Source: UBA2040 sp041674745 (GTDB taxonomy: Bacteria > Bacteroidota > Bacteroidia > Flavobacteriales_D > Crocinitomicaceae). From it: a stretch of DNA of 64,000 bases. The stretch spans positions 169,952 to 233,951 of the forward strand of contig JBAYVD010000005.1 of the NCBI GenBank assembly GCA_041674745.1, given 5' to 3'. A program made the position numbers and the translations under genes. The notes under the pieces were generated by a model that searched no databases, was not told where the DNA came from, and saw nothing but the letters and a program-made list of their open reading frames with translations. Numbering within the stretch: the stretch's first letter is position 1; each line of letters starts with the position of its first letter. This document shows, in pieces, positions 19,701 to 28,888 of the stretch.

Positions 19701-19716
19701 CCAATTGTTCAATTGG
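19701..19716. promoter_or_regulatory. Perfect palindrome CCAATTG-TT-CAATTGG upstream of the T9SS gene
   Basis: Seven-base arms separated by two bases, 18 bp before the ATG at 19735. The 2-nt spacer makes a hairpin unlikely and a dimeric protein-binding site more plausible. Binding factor unknown. Confidence 0.4.
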
Positions 19717-19734
19717 CAACTTAAACAAAATAAA

Positions 19735-21075
19735 ATGAAAAAAACAGTACAGATCATTGCAGGATTTTTCTTGTTTTCATCATCGGCTTTTTCACAGTTC
19801 ATTGTAAAAAACACGTATTTTGAATCTACAGGAATTTCCAATCTAGGCCAAGTAGTTGGTTACGAAGGCTGGGCAGGACCCTATTCTACTTGGACACCCG
19901 AAACACAAGTTGTGGATACCATTTATGGATTGGCACCTGGAAATGGCGTTGGTGGTCAAGCGCATTACTCCAATGATGGCAATTATATTTCAGGGACAAT
20001 GCAAGGCACCCCAGGGCCAGAAATGGCTCGTTACAACACTACAACCAATTCTTGGACATCGCTAGGAAGCTTAGGTTTTTCCATTGGCGGTGTGTATAGC
20101 GGTGGATATTCCATTTCCGGCGACGGTTTAACGGTTGTAGGAAATTCCTATGCTGATACTACAACAGGATTAGGATATACAGACGCTGTTGCCTGGAACG
20201 CAGTAGATGGCATCATCGATCTTGGAACATTGTTTGCCGGAAAAAGCACAAGGGCGAATGCAGTCAATTCAGATGGCTCTACTATCGTTGGTTGGCAAGA
20301 TTTCAATGGTCCATGGAAATCGGCCGTATGGAGAAAAAATGCAAGTGGTGGATATGATGCCAACGAGTATTTACTCATCGACCCGCAAGGAAGTGCAACG
20401 GATGAATACAATCAATTGGGCGAATGTACAGCCATATCAGGAGATGGAAACTGGATCGGTGGATACGGTGACTTTGCTACAAATGGCAATCCTTATTTGT
20501 GGAACGCAACAGCGGGATATGTTGATTTAGGTAATTTATCACCAAATGGTTCTGGCTACGTTGCAGGTATTAACAACGATGGTTCGATGGCCGTTGGTCG
20601 CATTCAACAAGGTCCTTGGGATCCTGAATTACCTTTTGTTTGGACAGCTGCTGGCGGCATGCAAAACTTGAACGATTATGCAAACAATGTATTAGGCATC
20701 AGCACTGGGACGAAAAAAATCTATTCGGCCAATTGTTTCTCAAAAAATGGTGTTTTCATTGCAGGTTACGGTGTTGATACCGTTACCTATGAATACTTCA
20801 CGTACCGATTGAGCCTAGGAAACCTTTCTACAGAAAACCTTACAATGGAGTCGATGGAAATATATCCAAATCCTGCACAGGATTATTTCACGGTTAAAAA
20901 TACCGGTGTAGCCATGGTTCATATTACGAACTTAGAAGGTAAAAATATTTATGCCGCGACCATCCATGGAGACCACACAATCGATGTATCCAACATCGAA
21001 GCTGGAATCTATTTTATCACATTGCAATCATCCGAAAATCAATTGATCCAACAATCAAAATTGGTGATTGAATAA
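19735..21075 (+). CDS. Secreted HAF-repeat-like T9SS cargo protein, 446 aa
   Basis: Exported protein; the ATG at 19735 gives a clear signal peptide (MKKTVQIIAGFFLFSSSAFSQF), whereas the longer TTG reading overlaps the upstream palindrome. The mature part has several repeats of the type 'SxDGxxVVGxxx...AVxWxxxxGxxDLGTL', resembling extracellular HAF repeats that probably form a beta-propeller. The C-terminus is a T9SS sorting domain (EIYPNPAQDYF, then GIYFITLQS and a final QSKLVIE). Function unknown. A terminator follows at 21097-21127. Confidence 0.85.
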   Translation: MKKTVQIIAGFFLFSSSAFSQFIVKNTYFESTGISNLGQVVGYEGWAGPYSTWTPETQVVDTIYGLAPGNGVGGQAHYSNDGNYISGTMQGTPGPEMARYNTTTNSWTSLGSLGFSIGGVYSGGYSISGDGLTVVGNSYADTTTGLGYTDAVAWNAVDGIIDLGTLFAGKSTRANAVNSDGSTIVGWQDFNGPWKSAVWRKNASGGYDANEYLLIDPQGSATDEYNQLGECTAISGDGNWIGGYGDFATNGNPYLWNATAGYVDLGNLSPNGSGYVAGINNDGSMAVGRIQQGPWDPELPFVWTAAGGMQNLNDYANNVLGISTGTKKIYSANCFSKNGVFIAGYGVDTVTYEYFTYRLSLGNLSTENLTMESMEIYPNPAQDYFTVKNTGVAMVHITNLEGKNIYAATIHGDHTIDVSNIEAGIYFITLQSSENQLIQQSKLVIE

Positions 21076-21096
21076 TACAATTTAGTTTATTTGTTG

Positions 21097-21127
21097 AAAG
21101 GTCGTTCGAATTGAGCGGCCTTTTTTT
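21097..21127 (+). terminator. Terminator after the HAF-repeat T9SS gene
   Basis: AAAGGTCG (21097-21104) pairs with CGGCCTTT (21116-21123; one T-G wobble) around an 11-nt loop, followed by a T run to 21127. Confidence 0.85.
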
Positions 21128-21190
21128 ATTGAACCAAACGAAAGCATTTTTCTTATTCGCATTTGAATTATCTTTACCAAAAACAAACTT

Positions 21191-23371
21191 TTGAAAGACC
21201 TTCTTCTCATAACGCCGCCTTTTACGCAGTTGAATACCCCTTACCCTGCTACGGCCTATTTGAAAGGTTTTTTAAACACGAAAAAAATTACTTCTTTTCA
21301 AATGGATTTGGGCATCGAAGTAATCAACGAACTTTTTACGCAAAAAACATTCGCACAGCTATTTACTTTAGCGAAACAGTCGACCCAAACAAAAAGTGAC
21401 AATTGCAAAAGAATACTGGCATTAGAATCCCACTATTTACAAATTGTAGAAGAGGTTATTCATTTTCTCCAAGGAAAAAACCCCACGTTTGCTCGGCAAA
21501 TTTGTACGGAAAACTTCTTGCCTCGTGCCAGTCGTTTCAATCAATTGGATGATTTGGACTTCGCCTTTGGAAACATGGGAATGCAAGACAAAGCCAAGCA
21601 TTTAGCCACTTTATTTTTAGAAGATTTATCCGATTTCATAATAGAGTGCATCGATGAAAATTTCGGGTTCAGTCGATATGCCGAGCGATTGGGCAGAAGT
21701 GCCAATTCGTTTGATGAATTGCATATTTCGTTGCAAGAAAAAAAGACGTTTATCGATGACATCACGTTGCGATTGCTCGATGAACAATTGAAAAGAATAC
21801 AACCGAAATTGGTCTGCTTTTCCGTTCCTTTTCCAGGAAATTTGTACAGTGCTTTTCGCTGTGCTCAATTCATTATACAGCATTACCCGAGTATTAAAAT
21901 CGCCATGGGTGGCGGATTCCCCAATACAGAATTACGTTCTGTTTCAGATACACGGGTTTTTGATTTCTTCGATTTCATTACCCTTGACGATGGCGAATTA
22001 CCCATCGAATTACTTCACCAATCTATTGTCCATCCAACAGGCGAATACAAACGCACCTTTTTACTGGAAAATGGAAAAGTCGTTTACACCAACAACAGCT
22101 CCAAAAGCGACTACAAACAAAGCGAAGTAGGAACACCGGATTATACAGATTTACAGCTTGATGACTATATCTCGGTTATCGAAATCGCCAATCCCATGCA
22201 CAGTTTGTGGAGCGATGGTCGTTGGAACAAACTCACCATGGCGCACGGTTGCTACTGGGGAAAATGCACATTCTGTGATATTTCCTTGGATTACATCAAA
22301 CTTTACGAACCCATTGCGGCAAAAACCTTGGTGGATCGCATGGAAGAATTGATCGCCCAAACCGGCGAAACGGGATTCCATTTTGTAGACGAAGCCGCAC
22401 CGCCTGCTTTGATGAAAGCATTGGCGATTGAAATCATCAAAAGAAAATTGACCGTTACGTGGTGGACCAACATTCGATTCGAGAAGAATTTTACCCAAGA
22501 CCTCTGTTATCTTTTGAAAGCATCTGGTTGTATTGCCGTTTCAGGCGGTTTAGAGGTCGCTTCTGATCGTTTATTGAAATTAATCGACAAAGGTGTCACC
22601 GTGGAACAAGTAGCGCAAGTAACGCGTCATTTTACGGAAGCCGACATTATGGTCCACGCCTATTTGATGTATGGCTATCCTACCCAAACCATTCAAGAAA
22701 CCGTCGATAGTTTGGAAATGGTGCGTCAATTGTTTGAAATGGGTGTTTTACAGTCTGGTTTTTGGCATCAATTTGCTTTGACGGCGCACAGCCCTGTTGG
22801 GTTAAATCCGAAAGATTTCGGCGTCGAACCCAATTTGAAAACCATTACGTTTGCCAACAACGATATCGACTTCACCGACACAACCGGCATCGACCACGGA
22901 CAATTTAGTTTTGGACTGAAAAAGTCCCTTTTCAATTACCTGCACGGAATAGGGTTCGAATTGCCCTTGCAAGATTGGTTTGATTTTAAAATCCCGAGAA
23001 CAAAGGTTCATCCCGATTTCATTGCCGATTGTTTGGAAAAAGAGGCTTCCTTTGCAACAAAACCAACGGCGCAGGTACTTTGGATTGGCACACAGCCAAC
23101 GACGGAAATCGTTTCCAAATCCAAACGGGGCGAAACGTGGAACAACCTGCAATTTACCTTTCACGACACAACAGAAACGGTGCAAATCACCACGGAACAG
23201 GCAAAAGGCGAATGGTTGCAGGCGAAACTAATGCAACTTACGTCTCAGGAAAAACCACAAACGTTTGCTGAACTCAAAACAGACTTTGAAACAGTTTTCC
23301 CAGATTTTGAATTGTTTTGGTTTTCAAAATCGCTTAATCGGTTGAAGGAAATTGGGTTGTTGGTCATTTGA
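21191..23371 (+). CDS. B12-binding domain radical SAM protein
   Basis: 726 residues. The N-terminal part is a cobalamin-binding-like Rossmann domain (LLLITPPFTQLNTPYPATAYLKGFL, and later a KIAMGGGFPNTELR strand). The radical SAM core follows, with the cluster motif CYWGKCTFC (Cys about 354, 359 and 362): four residues, not three, separate the first two Cys. A C-terminal region of about 200 residues is unassigned. The reaction is unknown to me; relatives include methyltransferases and peptide-modifying enzymes. The start is probably the TTG at 21191: the core begins at once, and a near-consensus -7 box TATCTTTA lies at 21169-21176. Single gene. Confidence 0.85.
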   Translation: MKDLLLITPPFTQLNTPYPATAYLKGFLNTKKITSFQMDLGIEVINELFTQKTFAQLFTLAKQSTQTKSDNCKRILALESHYLQIVEEVIHFLQGKNPTFARQICTENFLPRASRFNQLDDLDFAFGNMGMQDKAKHLATLFLEDLSDFIIECIDENFGFSRYAERLGRSANSFDELHISLQEKKTFIDDITLRLLDEQLKRIQPKLVCFSVPFPGNLYSAFRCAQFIIQHYPSIKIAMGGGFPNTELRSVSDTRVFDFFDFITLDDGELPIELLHQSIVHPTGEYKRTFLLENGKVVYTNNSSKSDYKQSEVGTPDYTDLQLDDYISVIEIANPMHSLWSDGRWNKLTMAHGCYWGKCTFCDISLDYIKLYEPIAAKTLVDRMEELIAQTGETGFHFVDEAAPPALMKALAIEIIKRKLTVTWWTNIRFEKNFTQDLCYLLKASGCIAVSGGLEVASDRLLKLIDKGVTVEQVAQVTRHFTEADIMVHAYLMYGYPTQTIQETVDSLEMVRQLFEMGVLQSGFWHQFALTAHSPVGLNPKDFGVEPNLKTITFANNDIDFTDTTGIDHGQFSFGLKKSLFNYLHGIGFELPLQDWFDFKIPRTKVHPDFIADCLEKEASFATKPTAQVLWIGTQPTTEIVSKSKRGETWNNLQFTFHDTTETVQITTEQAKGEWLQAKLMQLTSQEKPQTFAELKTDFETVFPDFELFWFSKSLNRLKEIGLLVI

Positions 23372-23417
23372 CAATTCAAAATAAAGTGATAATTTAGCTG
23401 AAACCAATCTCAACCCT

Positions 23418-23840
23418 GTGAAAAAACTGGCTTTCCTTTTGATTTTTGCTCTTATCCTTTTTTCATGTAAAAAAAGTAAAGAAATTACGTATCCTACAAA
23501 TACTGCCTCTGGTGAAAATTTGCTGAATTTAACTGTTGTAGAAATAGACAAAGATTATAGTATAGCTGCCATGCTCGGGAAAAAAGCCAAATTAAAAATT
23601 GTATTGACGAATTTATCTCCAATCCCTGCAAACGGAGGAATGCAACCAATATGGTTTTATACTAGTGAGCAAGGTTGGACCGTTTCCGACTACAGTTCAG
23701 ATAATACACAAACATTTACCTCCAATCAAACAGGTACTATTGATTTGAATATCACGTTTATTATCAATGGAGGTTCCTGCCGAATCGACTTTTACGAAAA
23801 TTCAGAGAAAATCACCAAAACGAAAACGTTTACTTGGTAA
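23418..23840 (+). CDS. Small hypothetical lipoprotein, 140 aa
   Basis: GTG start at 23418. A lipoprotein signal (MKKLAFLLIFALILFSC, lipobox Cys at about 17, then KKSKE) precedes about 120 residues that read as a small beta-sandwich (MLGKKAKLKIVLTNLSPIP, then GTIDLNITFIINGGSC). No catalytic motif. 46 bp after the radical SAM gene, possibly cotranscribed. Confidence 0.7.
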   Translation: MKKLAFLLIFALILFSCKKSKEITYPTNTASGENLLNLTVVEIDKDYSIAAMLGKKAKLKIVLTNLSPIPANGGMQPIWFYTSEQGWTVSDYSSDNTQTFTSNQTGTIDLNITFIINGGSCRIDFYENSEKITKTKTFTW

Positions 23841-24071
23841 ACCAGCATCCATTACCAACATCATTATAACATCAATTTTTAAGTAACTTCCGATAGTTAA
23901 ATATTGATTATGACTTACCCGTTTTTATCCAAGTTGATTTTTCAAACAAGATAAGTTTCATTCTCCCCTATCGCACTTACTAATTTGGTCAAAAATCCAA
24001 TTATATTCGCGCAAATCATCTGCCAAAATCAACTTTTTGACTATCTTAAGTAAGAATTGAGAAATAAATCC
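23841..24071. other. AT-rich intergenic region
   Basis: About 230 bases between the small lipoprotein and the helicase gene. I see no gene, RNA, strong hairpin or consensus TAnnTTTG box. Confidence 0.5.
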
Positions 24072-26357
24072 ATGAACGAAGCCAGCGAATTTGCAGAAAA
24101 ATTCATTAATCAAACCAGTCAACCCATTTTTTTAACGGGTAAAGCAGGAACCGGGAAAACGACCTTTCTTCGACACATCGTTGCTTCTACCTACAAGCAA
24201 ACGGTAATTGTAGCGCCAACCGGTATTGCAGCGCTGAATGCAGGAGGTGTCACCATTCATTCTTTTTTTCAATTGCCCTTTGCGGGTTTCATTCCCGAAT
24301 TTCAAGAAGGATTGCATATAGATGGCTCCGTAAAAATTGAATCAAAAACCACATTAATACGTCATTTTACAATCAATTCACAACGTAAAAATCTGATACG
24401 GAATTTGGAATTATTGATCATTGATGAAGTGAGTATGCTGCGTGCCGATTTGTTGGATGCCATCGATTGGACCTTGCGAAATATTCGTGGAATCAACGAA
24501 CCTTATGGCGGTGTTCAAGTATTGTTTATCGGTGATTTGTTTCAACTTCCACCAGTTGTAAAACCACAAGAATGGTCGATTTTGCACAAATATTATAGTG
24601 GAATCCATTTTTTCAATGCGCGAGTCGTTCATGAAAAACCACCGTTGTACATTGAATTGAGTAAAATTTATCGTCAACAAAACGAGGATTTTATTGAGGT
24701 ACTCAATAATCTACGCAACAACCGCCTGACCCAAATGGACGTTGAATTGCTGAACCAACATGTGCAGCCCGATTTTGATCCAACGCAACACGATGGGTAC
24801 ATTACGCTCACCACTCACAATGCAAAAGCGGATGAAATGAATCTAAATGCCTTGAAAGCATTGGAGGGAAAAAGCTACGAATTTGAAGCAGAATTAACCG
24901 ACGAATTTCCACAGCACTTGTTTCCATTGGATCTTGTGCTCGAATTGAAAATTGGTGCGCAAGTTATGTTCATCAAAAATGATTTGGGGTTGGAAAAACA
25001 ATTTTACAACGGAAAAATGGGCATTGTCACCAAATTGGACCGCGATGAAATTGAGGTAACCTGCGTGGAGGACAAAACCGTCATCAACGTCGAAAAATAC
25101 GAATGGGAAAACATCAAATACGCCAATAATCCGAGCACAGGTGAAATTGAAGAAGAAGTAATTGGCACGTTTGTTCAATTTCCGTTAAAATTAGCTTGGG
25201 CCATTACAGTGCACAAAAGTCAGGGTCTAACCTTTGATAAAGCCGTTTTAGAAGTGTCCAATGTTTTCGCTCCCGGACAAGCTTACGTGGCTCTTTCTCG
25301 TTTGCGCACGTTGGAAGGGCTGGTACTATTGTCCCCTATTCGACTCAATGGATTGAGCAACGATGAAAAGATCATTCAGTATTCTTCGCAAAGCGAGCAC
25401 ATGGATAAATTACCGAATTTCTTGGATACGGCTAGCAATCAATTTTTATACGATTACCTGAACCGGACCTTTGATTGGGTCGACATGGCTGCGAAATGGA
25501 GTTCGCATGAGAAAAGTTACCTCGGTTTAGCGCCCAAATCAGAGAAAATTAAAAGTCAGAATTGGGCAACCGTCCAAAATCAACAAATCCAAAAAACAGT
25601 GGAGCCTGCGCGAAAGTTCCGCAATCAATTGGCCGTAATTTTCAGTCAAGAAAAGGTAAACAAAGCTCATTTACTGGAACGAACCGAAGCGGCTCTGCAG
25701 TATTTTTTACCCATTTTGGATGGTGTTTATTTCTCCATTTTGAAGAAAATTGCGGAACTCCACAAAATCAAAAAAACCTTAGCACAAACAGAAGAGTTAC
25801 AGGAATTGGAAGAGGCGCTGTTTGAAACCATTCTGCAATTGAAAAAAAGTTTGTTGGTAACCGAAGCCAATGTCTTCCATCGAGAATTGACCAAGCAAAC
25901 TTTCCAACGGGAAGAAATTCGCAATTATCGTTTGGCTAAAATTGCCTTGGTGAAGAGTGAAATGCAAAGCAAAACGGATATGTTTTCTGTGCAGGAAGAA
26001 ATTCCCGATTCCGTATTCGAGCGCAGCACAACAAATTCCAAGGCAAAGAAAGAGAAGAAAGCAGATTCAAATTCCACGTATGAGCAAACGCTTGAATTGT
26101 TCATCAAAGGTCAAACTATCGCACAGATTGCCAAACAGCGCAAATTCACCGAAAAGACCATTTATACGCATTTGGAAAAATTGATTCTACAAGAAAAATT
26201 ACAAGTAGACGATGTTCTTTCCGCAGAGCTTTTGGAATTGTTAGACGACCGAATCAACATCGATGAAGCCAAAACCCTTTCTGAGCTAAAAGAACAGGCT
26301 GGCGAAGAGGTAAGTTGGGAGGAATTAAAACTGTATCGAGCCAGTTTGATCCGTTAA
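24072..26357 (+). CDS. Pif1/RecD-like SF1 DNA helicase with C-terminal helix-turn-helix domain
   Basis: 761 residues from the ATG at 24072 (a TTG 15 bp upstream gives a weaker start). SF1 helicase motifs: Walker A TGKAGTGKTT (about 24-33), the Q/Ia region APTGIAALNAGG, Walker B LIIDEVSML, motif III GDLFQLPPV, motif V/VI AITVHKSQGLTF and YVALSRLRTLEGLVL. These match the Pif1/RecD (AAA_30) group that unwinds 5'-3'. The last 100 residues contain a winged or HTH-like domain (ELFIKGQTIAQIAKQRKFTE) of the HTH_40 type found on such helicases in Bacteroidota. Role in replication or repair inferred. It ends 9 bp from the convergent PorP/SprF gene. Confidence 0.92.
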   Translation: MNEASEFAEKFINQTSQPIFLTGKAGTGKTTFLRHIVASTYKQTVIVAPTGIAALNAGGVTIHSFFQLPFAGFIPEFQEGLHIDGSVKIESKTTLIRHFTINSQRKNLIRNLELLIIDEVSMLRADLLDAIDWTLRNIRGINEPYGGVQVLFIGDLFQLPPVVKPQEWSILHKYYSGIHFFNARVVHEKPPLYIELSKIYRQQNEDFIEVLNNLRNNRLTQMDVELLNQHVQPDFDPTQHDGYITLTTHNAKADEMNLNALKALEGKSYEFEAELTDEFPQHLFPLDLVLELKIGAQVMFIKNDLGLEKQFYNGKMGIVTKLDRDEIEVTCVEDKTVINVEKYEWENIKYANNPSTGEIEEEVIGTFVQFPLKLAWAITVHKSQGLTFDKAVLEVSNVFAPGQAYVALSRLRTLEGLVLLSPIRLNGLSNDEKIIQYSSQSEHMDKLPNFLDTASNQFLYDYLNRTFDWVDMAAKWSSHEKSYLGLAPKSEKIKSQNWATVQNQQIQKTVEPARKFRNQLAVIFSQEKVNKAHLLERTEAALQYFLPILDGVYFSILKKIAELHKIKKTLAQTEELQELEEALFETILQLKKSLLVTEANVFHRELTKQTFQREEIRNYRLAKIALVKSEMQSKTDMFSVQEEIPDSVFERSTTNSKAKKEKKADSNSTYEQTLELFIKGQTIAQIAKQRKFTEKTIYTHLEKLILQEKLQVDDVLSAELLELLDDRINIDEAKTLSELKEQAGEEVSWEELKLYRASLIR

Positions 26358-26366
26358 TTCCGCTAC

Positions 26367-27230
26367 TTATTTCAACACGTAACCCAATACAAATTCGTGG
26401 GTAGGTTTAAAAAAGGAATTGTTCAATTTGCTATTGACAATTTCCATAGAATAGCCAATTCTAAATTTTTCTTTCACATCGTATTGCGCGATGAACTGAA
26501 TCACATTTCTGTTTCCAACACCTATGCCTAAGGAATATTTTTTCATGTAGGTAAACAAAGCATTTACTTCTGTCGTTTGAACGTTCAAATCTGTGCGGTA
26601 ATAAAATCGTGGTGTAATGGTGAAATTAGAGCCGACGTTCCAATTATACGAGACCATTCCAAAGAAATGAGCCGCCAGTAGGTAATTTCCGTTCGATCCT
26701 GCTCTTCCGTTGATTTGCGTAGAACCTACCCCTACTAATAAATTTTTCCAGTGGTAGGCCGCACCCGCATTGATCTTCAAGTAGTTTGTAGTGAGATTGA
26801 GCAAAGATGGGTCAAATGGCAAGCCTATTGGAAGGAATGAACTGTAATCAACAACCGTATTTCCAAAGCCAACACCCAATCCCACTGTAAAAAAATGTGC
26901 TTTTTCTTCATTCAATAGTATTCTATAATTGTAGTTAATCACCGCCAATTTCGTCTTGGTCAAACCAATCTCATCCGCCACAAGATTCACGCCTAGACCG
27001 TGTTTCCCTTTCAGCAGCGTATTGTAATTGGCTAAAAAAGTTCTTGGGTTTCCGGTAAACCCACCCCACTGATCACGATACGTTACCGAAGCCTGATGTT
27101 TGTATTCCACGCCACTCATAGCTGGATTAAAAAATGAATAATGATTCCAAAATTGAGTAGTCAAAGGTTCTTGTTGCGCCCAGAGAGGACTACAAAAAAA
27201 GAAAAACAAGATAATAAATGAATATTTCAC
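26367..27230 (-). CDS. PorP/SprF family outer-membrane protein (T9SS-associated)
   Basis: 287 residues with a signal peptide (SFIILFFFFCSPLWAQQ), then the family's opening EPLTTQFWNHYSFFNPAMSG and a series of amphipathic beta strands ending in a Phe-rich strand (HEFVLGYVLK). PorP/SprF proteins are 14-strand-like barrels linked to T9SS and gliding; many genomes carry several copies, often next to large adhesins. Here the gene stands alone, with no obvious adhesin partner, between a helicase and the ada-like gene. Confidence 0.92.
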   Translation of the reverse strand: MKYSFIILFFFFCSPLWAQQEPLTTQFWNHYSFFNPAMSGVEYKHQASVTYRDQWGGFTGNPRTFLANYNTLLKGKHGLGVNLVADEIGLTKTKLAVINYNYRILLNEEKAHFFTVGLGVGFGNTVVDYSSFLPIGLPFDPSLLNLTTNYLKINAGAAYHWKNLLVGVGSTQINGRAGSNGNYLLAAHFFGMVSYNWNVGSNFTITPRFYYRTDLNVQTTEVNALFTYMKKYSLGIGVGNRNVIQFIAQYDVKEKFRIGYSMEIVNSKLNNSFFKPTHEFVLGYVLK

Positions 27231-27277
27231 AAGGATGGCGTTTCTATTAGAACATCTATCTAACCCATAATGTTACA

Positions 27278-27285
27278 CAAATATA
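27278..27285 (-). promoter_or_regulatory. -7 element TATATTTG upstream of the PorP/SprF gene
   Basis: Minus-strand TATATTTG matches TAnnTTTG and lies about 48 bp from the ATG at 27230. No -33 TTG at the expected distance. Confidence 0.45.
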
Positions 27286-27337
27286 ACGCTCAATAGTTTT
27301 CGACGGAAAATGGATTTTTTATCCCGTGAAACAAATG

Positions 27338-27345
27338 TACTTTTG
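27338..27345 (+). promoter_or_regulatory. -7 element TACTTTTG directly before the ada-like gene
   Basis: TACTTTTG matches TAnnTTTG. It ends seven bases before the ATG at 27353. If it is real, the earlier in-frame starts at 27326 and 27335 are not transcribed, and the message has almost no leader. Confidence 0.4.
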
Positions 27346-27352
27346 GTGTTCC

Positions 27353-28222
27353 ATGAAAACAAACGCAAACGTAGATGCAAACTCAGAATTGGATTTCAAT
27401 CGAATTTCAAGTGCCATTGGCTTTATTGTTTCGCGGTTAAAGGAACAACCTACGATAGAAGAAATCGCGGCTCATGTTCATTTGAGTGAAGATCATTTCA
27501 GAAGAATATTCAACCGTTGGGCAGGTGTAAGTCCAAAGAAATTTATACACTATTTGAGTCTTCAATATGCCAAGCGTTTGCTGCTGGAAAAACAAGCAAC
27601 TCTATTTGAAACAACCCTAGAAATTGGACTTTCCAGTACCAGTCGATTGCATGATTTGTTTGTGAAAATGGAAGGAATGTCCCCAAAAGAATACAAAAAC
27701 GGCGGGGAAAATCTCCAAATTAGTTATTGTTTTTCTTCCACCCATTTTGGAGAAATTATTATCGCATCCACTGGAAAAGGCATTTGTTTTTTGAGTTTTC
27801 ACCAAGAAAATGAAACGGCGCTTCAGGATTTAATGTGCCTTTTTCCAAAAGCATATTTCTACGAAAATTGCGACAGCCATCAAGCAGCCATCATCACTTT
27901 TTTTGAAAACAAGACCCATTTTTCCTTGCCAATTCATCTGCATTTGAACGGAACTTCCTTTCAAATGAAAGTTTGGGAAGCCTTGTTGAAAATACCAAAC
28001 GGTGAGGTGAGCACATACGGAAAACTCGCAAAGTCCATTGACAATCCCAATGCTTCTAGAGCAGTTGGAACGGCGATTGGCAGCAACCCGATTGCATTTA
28101 TCCTTCCCTGTCACAGAGTGATACAATCAACAGGAAACACAGGCGGATATCGCTGGGGCGAAACACGAAAACGGGCCATTTTAGCTTGGGAAGCCGCTCA
28201 AAATACTTCCCGTAACGATTAA
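27353..28222 (+). CDS. Ada-like protein: AraC-type HTH fused to methylated-DNA-cysteine S-methyltransferase
   Basis: 289 residues from the ATG at 27353 (in-frame starts also at 27326 GTG and 27335). Residues about 15-110 are an AraC-type double HTH (TIEEIAAHVHLSEDHFRRIF; SPKEYKNGGEN). The rest is an O6-alkylguanine transferase with the acceptor Cys about 253 in IAFILPCHRVI and the GEVSTYGKLA hinge helix. It repairs O6-methylguanine. The N-terminal Ada domain, which carries the phosphotriester Cys that switches Ada to an activator, is absent, so methylation-dependent self-activation as in E. coli is not expected. alkB follows after 7 bp, so this is a repair operon. Confidence 0.92.
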   Translation: MKTNANVDANSELDFNRISSAIGFIVSRLKEQPTIEEIAAHVHLSEDHFRRIFNRWAGVSPKKFIHYLSLQYAKRLLLEKQATLFETTLEIGLSSTSRLHDLFVKMEGMSPKEYKNGGENLQISYCFSSTHFGEIIIASTGKGICFLSFHQENETALQDLMCLFPKAYFYENCDSHQAAIITFFENKTHFSLPIHLHLNGTSFQMKVWEALLKIPNGEVSTYGKLAKSIDNPNASRAVGTAIGSNPIAFILPCHRVIQSTGNTGGYRWGETRKRAILAWEAAQNTSRND

Positions 28223-28229
28223 GAAGCGT

Positions 28230-28832
28230 ATGGATTTATTCGGATTTGATGAAGAAATAAATTTGTTACCGAAAGATGGCAGTGTCCATTATTTTGGCAC
28301 CCTTTTTTCAACGGAAGAAAGCCAACCTTATTTTCATCAATTGCTTCATTCAATTGACTGGAAGAATGATGTGGCTATTCTTTTCGGCAAACGAATTGAG
28401 ACGAAACGCAAAGTGGCCTGGTACGGTGACAAACCCTATAAATACAGCTATTCCAACAATACCAAAACCGCCTTGCCTTGGACAAATGAGTTGGTCGAAT
28501 TAAAAAAAAGAATCGAAGAAAAAACGGGTGAAACCTTTAATTCTTGTTTGCTCAATTTGTACCACAACGGTAGTGAAGGAATGGCTTGGCACAGTGATGG
28601 TGAAAAAGACTTAAAAAAACACGGCGCCATTGCTTCGGTAAGTTTTGGGGCAGAAAGAAAATTTGCATTTAAACACAAACAGACGAAAGAAACCGTGAAC
28701 ATTCTTCTTCAAACAGGCAGTTTATTGGTCATGAAAGATGAAACCCAAGATTTTTGGTTACACCGACTGCCACCCACCAAAAAACAAACGGGTCCTCGAA
28801 TAAACTTGACATTCCGAACGATAATTGAATGA
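28230..28832 (+). CDS. alkB: AlkB-type alpha-ketoglutarate-dependent DNA dioxygenase
   Basis: 200-residue Fe(II)/2-oxoglutarate oxygenase that removes methyl groups from 1-methyladenine and 3-methylcytosine. The double-stranded beta-helix residues are visible: HxD (His about 120, Asp about 122) in MAWHSDGEKD, the distal His about 178 in FWLHRLP, and the RxxxxxR pair in RINLTFR for 2-oxoglutarate. Length and motif order match the AlkB family (human ALKBH2/3-like). Seven bases after the ada-like gene on the same strand. Confidence 0.93.
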   Translation: MDLFGFDEEINLLPKDGSVHYFGTLFSTEESQPYFHQLLHSIDWKNDVAILFGKRIETKRKVAWYGDKPYKYSYSNNTKTALPWTNELVELKKRIEEKTGETFNSCLLNLYHNGSEGMAWHSDGEKDLKKHGAIASVSFGAERKFAFKHKQTKETVNILLQTGSLLVMKDETQDFWLHRLPPTKKQTGPRINLTFRTIIE

Positions 28833-28857
28833 TATAGAAGCGTTTAAAATTAAATGC

Positions 28858-28865
28858 TATATTTG
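28858..28865 (+). promoter_or_regulatory. -7 element TATATTTG of the secreted hypothetical gene
   Basis: TATATTTG matches TAnnTTTG and lies 23 bp before the ATG at 28889. Confidence 0.5.
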
Positions 28866-28888
28866 TTATACAACCTTAAATTACGGAT

